DNA from: Ectobius pallidus
Lineage: Eukaryota; Arthropoda; Insecta; Blattodea; Ectobiidae
Length of the DNA: 64,000 nucleotides
NCBI GenBank assembly: GCA_964059195.1
Contig: CAXKWD010000005.1
Coordinates: 43,663,825 to 43,727,824 of the forward strand
Direction: 5' to 3'
Below the pieces are notes generated by a model, which saw only the letters and a program-made list of their open reading frames with translations, was not told where the DNA came from and did not search any database. How positions within the stretch are numbered: the stretch's first letter is position 1; every line of letters begins with the position of its first letter. Position numbers and translations under genes: made by a program. Below are positions 56,668-64,000 of this stretch, in pieces.

Positions 56668-56931
56668 ATTCTAGAGTGATAGGGAATAAGCGAATAAGTC
56701 AAAATAGCAAAGTTTTAGAAGAGACATATAACGATTTATTTTCACAGCATTTTTTAAATATTTAGATCAATCCACCCAGATATTTTTACATAGTATAAGA
56801 TACTGTGTGAAAATATCTGGTGGAGTGAACTAAATAGTGTAACAATGCTGTGGAAATAAATTGCTTTTTTTGTCATTTCTGAGACTTTGGAATTTTGACT
56901 TATTCGCGTTTTCCCTATCACTCTAGAATTT
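56668..56931. mobile_element. 264-bp hairpin MITE
   Basis: TTCTAGAGTGATAGGGAATA at the left and CCCTATCACTCTAGAA at the right are inverted repeats. They continue inward through GCGAATAAGTCAAAAT / ATTTTGACTTATTCGC and CCACAGCAT-type blocks almost to the middle (CCAGATATTTT ... AAAATATCTGG). No coding capacity. The target duplication is uncertain. Confidence 0.8.
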
Positions 56932-57364
56932 ACAGGAAATGTACATAAATACACAAAATCAGAGGACTATCTTCAATATGAAGCGCAAATTTGTTAAATG
57001 CATTTTGACAGACCATAAATATGGGGTGAAGTGATAATTCAGGTAAAATAAAACATTATTATTATTGTTATTATTATTATTATGAACTCAAAACTTTTAA
57101 ATGATGGGTGTGAGAACACTTATTTCTCTTTTGGATTCAATGGTTATCCATGAACAAGATTCATGTCCGCGAATACTGGTTCATTCTCCTCGTGGGAAGT
57201 AGGCTATCTTCTTACAACATCAGCAACACATTTTTCTCCTTTTGACAATTCAAAATATTTTCAAGTCTAAAGACTATCAGAAACCTTACTTACTCTGTTA
57301 CGCTGTCCTCGAATACAGACAATAGAATTCAATCGTACAGGTCAATTACAACTTGGCGTCACTG
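56932..57364. other. gene-free spacer with (ATT)n
   Basis: (ATT)n lies at 57055-57080. No other feature. Confidence 0.4.
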
Positions 57365-57367
57365 AAG
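57365..57367. repeat. left target-site duplication of element 2 (AAG)
   Basis: AAG here and at 61976-61978 flank TAGCCCAGTC...GACTGGGCTA. A 4-bp reading (AAGT with ends AGCCC) is also possible. Confidence 0.65.
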
Positions 57368-57998
57368 TAGCCCAGTCAAATGTTACATCGGAACTTACAT
57401 TAAATGGGGTATTAATGATTTTTGGAGGGGAGTTTCGAACCATTACTGGGATCACAAATCCAGATTTGCAACCCTCAGAAACCTGTGCTCGCTGAATGGC
57501 GGTCGAAATAAACCGGTTTTCTCGGACTTTTTTCGGTTTTTCGACAATATCTCCTGAACTATGCGTTTGTTGAAAATATTATTTATCAGCTTTTTAAAAG
57601 TAAATTAAATCTTCTAAAATATGAGGTCAAAATCTTTTTGTAAGTTATATAATTACCGAGATACGTCTTTTCAAAGATTAGCCGTTTTTTCCAAAAAGTT
57701 AAAATTTTAAGTTTTCTTCGTGTTTCTAACTGAATACCCACAAAATGACACGTCCTACAGAAACGTCAAAAGAACAAACGCTGTAGGAAATTTAATAAGC
57801 TTTAATATGAGCTATAGCTCGTTCTTGTGGCTCAGATAGTCTCGTCATAAATGACAAAAACAGAAAATATGAAAAAATGCTTTTTTGGGTGAAAGTTGAA
57901 TAACATCGTTTCCTCCACCAACAACTTAATTTTTTTGTAACATGTTGGCGGATGATGTCTTATAACTGTGTATAGAAACTATTTGTGTGTATATGTGC

Positions 57999-59292
57999 TG
58001 TTGCGCCCCTTTACTCTTTTGGCACAGACGACATATGTACGAAGCCTAGTACAAATGCTTTGTTGAAGTAGACCGGGTTTTTCTCATTTCTAACTAATTT
58101 AGCAACGCTACTGCTTATTTTCTGCAATATCTGGTGCCCATACTCCCAGGAAAAAAGGATTTTACTCCAATAACTACCCAGCATTTAGGGGAAAACCTGA
58201 AATATGTAGACCAAAATAGAAAAGGGTGATAATCTTGGAGAAACAAATTTATTTCTAACTTGACCAATTAAACATCGGTCGAAACAATTATTTACAGCAA
58301 ATTCATTTAATAATTTAACAAGCTGAAACATCAAATGATCTTATGCTATACCTTAAAATGATATATATACAAAATTGAATAAATCACATAAAATATCCTC
58401 ATGAGGGTATTCTTCTAAAACATGGTATAACTACTTATTCCCTTCCCTTGTCCAAGAATATGCATTTATTAGACGTTTCAAATAATGTCCTCAAAAATTT
58501 AATCACTCTGTATGACGAAGAAAAACCCAATTCTTCGAATCACTCTGTATATGCCGAAGAACTTCTGCATAACATTTATAGTGGCAAAATCCCCAAAAAT
58601 TAACTTGAAAAATACTCTGGTTAGACGGTGGTAAACTCCAAGAAACCCAGTTTTGAAAAAGCTATAAGAATTTAGCCCCTGATCCAACCTTTCGACCAAT
58701 ACTATCTCTTTCAACCCACATTACTAGTTCTGAGTAAAATGCCTTTGCTAACGGGAGAACATGTGAAAACAACCCATAACAGACGAACTTTAGACTGACT
58801 GAAGAATAGAAATAATTACGGATGGTGTAGGCGTAATTTCAAACTTAACTCCAGAATCGCGATACTGCATAATAATTAACTATAGCGAAGAACGGAAATT
58901 TAGACAAGGCCAAAACTGGGTGAGAAATACTAAACAGAATTACTTTAAATACCTTAAATTCATGATAGAAAAAGCAAAGATCTCACCCGAGAACCACGTT
59001 GAAGACGACGGTCGCCATCACGGGAAACGCCCACCAAACACTGAGTTGAACTTTGCATACGGAGAAACTGCTCGTGCGTGATCCCAATTACAACTGACGT
59101 TTCTATGCACGGCCCTGACCTCCCTTGCCTTCATACAGAGGGCAGCACAAGCGAAAACCAATTTCAGAAAGAGAGAAAAACAGAGTTTACCACCGGGCGT
59201 GTTTTACTAAGCATACATAAAACTTTTACCAAAGATAGCAGAATGCGGCAAAACTGTTAGATAAACAAGATATGAGCCGAATTCACGGCTCA
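57999..59292. mobile_element. putative solo LTR, 1294 bp
   Basis: The insert begins TGTTGCGCCCC and ends CACGGCTCA (TG...CA), with GTGC duplicated at 57995-57998 and 59293-59296. The equivalent point in the right arm (near 61341) is uninterrupted, which proves insertion. TG/CA ends with a 4-bp duplication fit a retrotransposon LTR, Gypsy-like by duplication length, left after LTR recombination. It ends in a small palindrome TGAGCCG AATT CACGGCTCA. It has no coding sequence. The strand cannot be set. Confidence 0.75.
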
Positions 59293-59296
59293 GTGC

Positions 59297-59594
59297 CTAT
59301 GGGAGATGGATTTTGCCAGGAAAAAATATTTAAGCATGATATTTCATAAAAATGTATTTACTTTTAAACCAACAGGCATATTTAAACCATGTGTGAGGTT
59401 CCTGGTATGGGATGGTATGGGAAGTCGAAAATGGGGTGATATCTTCATCCTCACTTGAAGAACTGTCATTCTGTTGTGTGGGCACATTGCGGCAGAACTT
59501 TTCTCTTACAGAAAGTGCACAAAACTGAGCATTTCCGCCTAGTTTTGCGGCAGCTGCAGCTCCCAGCGCAGCCCATTTTGCACTTGCACGAGAT
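59297..59594 (-). pseudogene. CXC-domain coding end, left-arm copy
   Basis: In the right frame the minus strand reads ISCKCKMGCAGSCSCRKTRR, then KCSVLCTFCKRKVLPQC, followed after a frame change by NDSSSSEDEDITP. CxCxxGCxxxCxCRKxxxxCxxxCxxC is the tesmin/TSO1-like CXC pattern that closes this transposon protein. It is more complete than in the right arm, where 39 bases after the first KC are deleted. Confidence 0.75.
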
Positions 59595-59649
59595 CTGTTC
59601 CCCGTTACTGACAAAATAGTTTCTATTAGCAGTGGGATTGTTGGAGGCT

Positions 59650-61303
59650 ATGAAGTCAATTTATAAATTGTCAAGGAACTGGGAACAGAAGGCGTGGTTA
59701 ACATAGAAAACCAAACATTTGGGAAAGTTGGATTCCAACGTAAAGACAAAGTTGTTACCTTCGTTGCAAGTTGTTACCTTGGCAAGCATCAATAATTCCA
59801 TACAAGTCACTAATAAGAAGATTGAAGTTGACACTCTCACAATATTTCAGCGAGTTAGCATTACCATAAAAATCAGACGAAGAGTTGAAAGCCCGCTGCT
59901 AATATGAAGTGCCCCCTTACCCAATGTCTCTTTTCAACGAAACTGGAGTGAGGAAGGGAACTAAGGCAGCTCTATATTCGTGTTTCACATCCCTCACTAC
60001 CAACATCTCCCGAGACGCCAATATCCACATCATGCTCGATGGTGGCTACTTGCTCCACAAATGTGTGTGGCATCAAAACGCATCAGTGAAGACCATCATT
60101 GACGGCTACATTCATTTTGTGAAAAAACCATTTTGGGACAGATGTAATCCACTGTCTTCGATGGATATCCGGAGGACGCCTCTCAAAAAAGTACCAAAAG
60201 TGCCGAAGGTCTCAGATGATACTCCGCCCTCAACTGCAGTGACATTGTCCTATCAGCTTCAACAACCATCAACATCACACAAGAGAAGTTGTTATCGAAC
60301 GACACTAAGAAGCATAGGCTGATAGAGCTACTGAAAACTAGATTTGAGCAGCATGGTGTTGAGGTAGAGAAGACGACACTGACGCTGACATTCTTAGAGC
60401 TGCCATCACCAAAGCTGACTCTTCTGAGAAGGTTGTAATCATCGTGGAAGATTTGAACCTGCTTGTGTTATTAGTTGGTTTGAGTTCCAAAAAATACATC
60501 TACTTTCAGAAGAGGTGAGCCAGACGTCCAATATTCATCTACATCGTTCACCACCGGAAATTCTTATTACTCTCCCGGGCCCCTTTCAAGCAGGGGAAAA
60601 CCAAATTTGTCAAACCTTCCTCAAAACCCCAGCACTATTCAAGCAAGCAGAAGTCTTCCTCCACCCAGATGTGAGTCACGATGAAATAGCTGCAGCTGAG
60701 GAGAAGTATCTCGTCGCAGTTTATGAAGGAGCGACTGACACCACCCTCAACGACCTGTCAGCCAAAGTCAACCTCGCCCGTTTGTCACCAACCACAGATG
60801 CTGCAAAATATCATGCTTATTGTATGTATCACCAGGTATGTCCATATACATTTCCTATCATTATGTTCTTAAATTTCGTTGTTCACTTATACACTTTTAT
60901 TGACACCATGTGTATGCTTTGAAATATTATAGAATAACCAATTTTCATTCTACTTTTTCGCAGGTACAAAAGTGGTTGGGGTGGAAAAAACTCACGGATT
61001 GGGGTGGAAGTTGGACGAGTTGGGCTTACTCCAATTGCCATGGAAGTTAAACCAGTTCCTCAAACCCTTCTGCAACTGATCTCGTGCAAGTGCAAGATGG
61101 GCTGCGCTGTGGGCTGCAGCTGCCGCAAAACTGAGCTGAAATGCAATGTGCCCACACCCCAGAATGACAGTTCTTCAAGTGAAGATGAAGACATCACCCC
61201 ACCCTCGACTTCCCATACCATCCCATACCAGGAACCTCACACATGGTTTAAATATGCCTTTTGGTTTAAAGTAAATACATTTTTTATTAAATATTCTGCT
61301 TAA
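59650..61303 (+). pseudogene. transposon protein C-terminal half (PIN/XPG-like segment and CXC domain)
   Basis: Plus-strand pieces in order: VDTLTIFQRVSITIKI; then PPYPMSLFNETGVRKGTKA and IMLDGGYLLHKCVW (59909-60130). After frame changes, DDTDADILRAAITKADSSEK and VVIIVEDLNLLVLLVG (60373-60480) follow. The acidic D-x-D and VxED.NLLVLL blocks match the PIN/XPG-like nuclease part of this family, though a usual DTD reads DLN. Next come LPGPFQAGEN, PDVSHDEIAAAEEKYLVAVY and AAKYHAYCMYHQ, a 128-bp intron (60836-60963) and VQKWLGW. The CXC part is CKCKMGCAVGCSCRKTELKC, then DSSSSEDED and a stop at 61303. Frameshifts at about 60320, 60510 and 61005 make it dead. Confidence 0.8.
60836..60963 (+). other. 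GT-AG intron within the element 2 gene
   Basis: CACCAG|GTATGT at the left and TTTTTCGCAG|GTACAA at the right. Removing it joins YHQ to VQKWLG, which restores the family's conserved YHQVQxWLG block in frame, good evidence that the intron is real. Confidence 0.88.
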
Positions 61304-61975
61304 ATATTTTTTCCTGGCAAAATCCATTTCCCATAGGCACATATACACACAAATAGTTTCTATACACAGTTATAAGACATTATCCACCAACATGATACAA
61401 AAAAATTAAGTTGTTGGTGGAGGAAACGATGTTATTCAACTTTCACCCAAAAAAGCATTTTTTCATATTTTCGGTTTTTGTCATTTATGACGAGACTATC
61501 TGAGCCACAAGAACGGGTTATAGCTCACATTAAAGCTTATTAAATTGCCTACAACGTTTGTTCTCTTGACTTTTCTGTAGGACGTGTTATTTTGTCGGTA
61601 TTCAGTTCGAAACACGAAGAAAACTTAAAATTTTAACTTTCTGGAAAAAAAGGCTAATCTTTGAGAAGCCATATATCGGTACCTATATAACTTACAAAAA
61701 CGATTTTGATCTCATATTTTAGGATATTTAATGTACTTTTAAAATATAAGAAATAATATTTTCAACAAACGCATAGTTTAGGAGATATTGTCGAAAAACC
61801 GAAAAAAGCCCGAAAAAACCGGTTTAATTCGACCGCTATTCAGCGAGCACAGGTTTCTGAGGGTTGCAAATTTGGATTTATGATCCCAGTAATGGTCCGA
61901 AACTCCCCTCCAAAAATCATTAATACTCCATTTAATGTAAGTTCACGCATTTGTTTGTAACATTTGACTGGGCTA
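61078..61975. repeat. element 2 right arm
   Basis: Inverted partner of 57368-59594 without the LTR. Begins inside the CXC coding region and ends GACTGGGCTA. Confidence 0.88.
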
Positions 61976-61978
61976 AAG
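61976..61978. repeat. right target-site duplication of element 2 (AAG)
   Basis: Pairs with 57365-57367. Confidence 0.65.
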
Positions 61979-62028
61979 TGTTAATATCGGCATAAATTTT
62001 ACTGAAAATATTGCAAGCCATATATTAT

Positions 62029-62800
62029 TACTTCCTCTGCTACAGGTAGAGGAAGTATTGTGTTCACGAGGGCCGTATTTAGCTACTTAAGCGCCCCTAG
62101 GCAGAGAACAATATTTTCGCCCCCTTATTTCCACATTAATGTACAAAGTAACCTACAATAAGCATTGTTGGAACTGAAATAGTAGGCCTAATAATAATAA
62201 TATATAAGAATTAATAAATAGATCAATAAATAAACAGGTGCGTTTGTTGTCAATGTTATTCATTTCCATTTCATTGTGCGTTACATTAGTGCTATTTTGA
62301 AGATTTATGAATAAAATGTTAAATATATTATTGAAAAAAAAAACAGAAACAGCTTAAAAGCCGCCCCTTCAAATCTGCCGCCCTAGGCAGCTGCCTAGTC
62401 TGCCTAGGCTTAAATACGACACTGGTTCAATTCCGAAATTCGAAGTTGAGTTTTTAATACAAATTCATGTTTTGAGGTCCCCTGAATCAAAAAATACTAT
62501 TTTCAGAAACATGACTGTGTGTGAGCGTTTCTGTGGACAGCCTAACTCTAGGTACCTTCTGAGGATGTGACAAGAAGATTGGCGATGAATTTACCTTACT
62601 TTTAATGCCACTTTACAGAAAGAAAATTAATTTTTTTAGAGTTTTTCCTCAATAACGGCTCTAGCGATTTTCTTTAAATTGTATTCATAAAGCGCTTATA
62701 CTGTATACTTATCTGTAACTTCTACTTAAATTCTCTGAAAAATAAGCCACCTACTGTTTCTAGAAACTCAGTCTTGCCTGGTGAACAATAAAGAATTGCA
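62029..62800 (-). repeat. interspersed repeat R, copy 2 (single unit, interrupted)
   Basis: The reverse complement of this block matches 4485-5245: GCAAGACTGAGTTTCTAGAAACAGT, GCTAGAGCCGTTATTGAGG, TCGCCAATCTTC...CACATCCTC.GAAGGTACCT, GATTCAGGGGACC and AACTCAACTTCGAATTT. Its outer end is a hairpin TACTTCCTC-loop-GAGGAAGTA (62030-62057). It has one unit where copy 1 has two, and a hAT-type MITE inserted near its end. Confidence 0.75.
62067..62424. mobile_element. hAT-type MITE nested in repeat R
   Basis: The left end GAGGGCCGTATTTAGC and right end TAAATACGACACTG are inverted. GTTCA is repeated at 62062-62066 and 62425-62429 (possibly the rest of a worn 8-bp duplication). The subterminal GCGCCCCTAGGCAG and CTGCCTAGTCTGCCTAGGC repeat the CTAGGCAG motif. 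Comparison with repeat R copy 1 shows the block is an insertion. Confidence 0.75.
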
Positions 62801-64000
62801 TCAGTTGAAACAACTGAATGCGGAGTCTTTGGAACATGGCCTCTTTTTTATATACAACAATTTACATGAACATAATGTAATACATATTATATTACACAAA
62901 ACTTTTATTTGGCCACAGGAAGTTATGTTTCACATAAGATTTTTTTCTTACGTATTGTATTCGCTAAAAGTTATTAAAGAAGTTACGTTACGCCATAGAT
63001 GAGATTAGTGGTTTGCTTTGTCTAATCCATTATGACGAAGAATTTTTTTGCCTTCAAGAGAAGCAGCATTAAATTGGTATTTATTCCGCTGAGAATTTTC
63101 CGTGTAATTTGAAACTGAAAATGCATTGCTAAGGAAACCTTTGTTCGTTAATGTAACAACGTTAGCATTGATTAATGTTATTCTGCAATCTTGTTGAGAT
63201 CGTGTCATTATAAATTGAAGAATTATTTGTTTGGTTTGTTTCGATGGACCCTAAGACATGATTTATCGCAGATATTTTTCTTAGCTTCTTGATCACTGCA
63301 TATAAATACATTCAGGTGCACGATTGCTAAATGGTGAGTTATTTTTGGTTACGTGAGTTAAGTTATCTTATACTAGAGTTTGTGATGGATTCATGCGAAA
63401 TTAATTTTCCATATTAATTTAACAAATCTTAACAAATGAACTATGTTTAAGTGAAAATTATGACGGTATAAGGCTGTTTATACAACGCAAAAATGTATTT
63501 TGTTACGTATTTTGAAACTAGAACTAGTAGACTACACGACATGGAGAGTCACACGTATTGCAGAAATAATGTTAGAGGATGGAATTGATTGTTGATAATA
63601 ACGACTGACTGGCTCGCGTGGAATTACGTATTCTGCTCTACTTTTTTTCATAGCGTAGCCACTTGAGTGAGAGGAAGGGATGCATGTCGTATTACTTAAT
63701 TATGCTTTCAATCTATTCTGTGAGCTGGTGGTGACAGCTCCGTCTCATTATGCCTCCTTCGCATTCTTCATCCAAATCCTAGCGCGAGCTCGCTCGTCAA
63801 TTCCCACTGATGCATTACGGTAATGCATACTCCGTGTTCTTTACCATTAATTCCACAACACTACAGTACATTGGATGTGTATGTACGATGTGCCACATCA
63901 AACACAAATTACCTCGTCGCAGCTGATTAGGGATCGAAAAAATTGCTGTCTGAAAGTAGATTGTGTGCACATTATGTTACTTTCCTATCACAGCCACATA
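62801..64000. other. gene-free AT-rich right end
   Basis: No coding region, element end or tandem repeat is supported. Two short frames (62781-63002, 63005-63208) have no recognisable motif. Confidence 0.5.

Larger units (their letters stand above)
57368..59594. repeat. element 2 left arm (split by solo LTR)
   Basis: Two blocks, 57368-57998 and 59293-59594, together match the right arm inverted. Block 2 holds, on the minus strand, a more complete CXC domain than the right arm. Confidence 0.88.
57368..61975. mobile_element. element 2: 4.6 kb fold-back DNA transposon, Academ-like, C-terminal half only
   Basis: Ends TAGCCCAGTCAAATGTTAC are inverted. The left arm runs 57368-59594, interrupted by a 1294-bp putative solo LTR, and the right arm about 61078-61975. 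Without the LTR each arm is about 0.9 kb. The arms hold the gene's 3' end (CXC domain, acidic tail, 3' untranslated DNA). The 1.48 kb middle carries the preceding coding part on the plus strand. No N-terminal finger region is present. This is the mirror image of element 1, which has only the 5' part. The terminal sequences differ from element 1, so they are separate families of one superfamily. Confidence 0.85.

Noticed and set aside
1..64000. CRISPR arrays, operons, ribosome binding sites, rRNA and genuine tRNA genes
   Set aside because: The window is eukaryotic repeat-rich DNA. Tandem repeats lack spacer structure, and the tRNA-like sequences are SINE heads without full cloverleaf support.

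Overview
This 64 kb window is repeat-dominated, AT-rich animal nuclear DNA. The best guess is a large-genome arthropod, probably an insect such as a cockroach relative. The signs are many hAT-type DNA transposons, tRNA-headed SINEs with target-site duplications, an R2-like non-LTR retrotransposon, LINE tails and GT-AG introns. The species is an inference, and nothing suggests bacterial sequence. No complete host protein-coding gene was found. One small exon-like block (25581-25670) is the only possible non-transposon coding sequence.

Layout. 0-9.4 kb: AT-rich DNA, a tRNA-headed repeat (about 3.0-3.7 kb), a hairpin-ended repeat family (4.5-5.2 kb), a near-perfect 298-bp palindromic MITE (5.4-5.7 kb), a decayed transposon gene (6.0-6.8 kb), a roughly 182-bp satellite (6.8-8.6 kb) and a 112-bp satellite (8.9-9.35 kb). 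9.5-12.1 kb: an 877-codon R2-like reverse transcriptase gene on the minus strand. It ends where the restriction-like endonuclease core should begin. 12-17 kb: mostly old non-coding DNA. 17.5-22.9 kb: a broken transposon gene split by a 4.77 kb fold-back element (element 1). 24-29 kb: a THAP-bearing repeat, a non-autonomous hAT with a transposase tail, and a tandem-repeat element with a nested SINE. 29.5-41 kb: more hAT derivatives with clear 8-bp duplications, SINEs and three LINE remnants. 43-44.3 kb: a 1.3 kb inverted-repeat element. 46.5 kb: a Helitron-like 3' end. 54.8-57 kb: two fold-back repeats. 57.4-62 kb: a second, 4.6 kb fold-back element (element 2) with a 1.29 kb putative solo LTR in one arm. 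The right end holds an inverted copy of the 4.5 kb repeat.

The main result is the pair of fold-back elements. Element 1 carries the amino-terminal part (paired Cys/His fingers and the next domain) of a large transposon protein, duplicated head-on. Element 2 carries the carboxy-terminal part (PIN/XPG-like nuclease-type segment, YHQVQxWLG block and CXC domain), with its 3' end duplicated in inverted orientation. Both begin TAG, end CTA and are flanked by 3-bp direct repeats (TTA and AAG). For element 1, removing the element and one TTA restores the reading frame of the interrupted gene. The protein architecture and 3-bp duplication best fit the Academ superfamily, but that name is an inference. 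Both copies are disrupted by frameshifts and stops and look dead.
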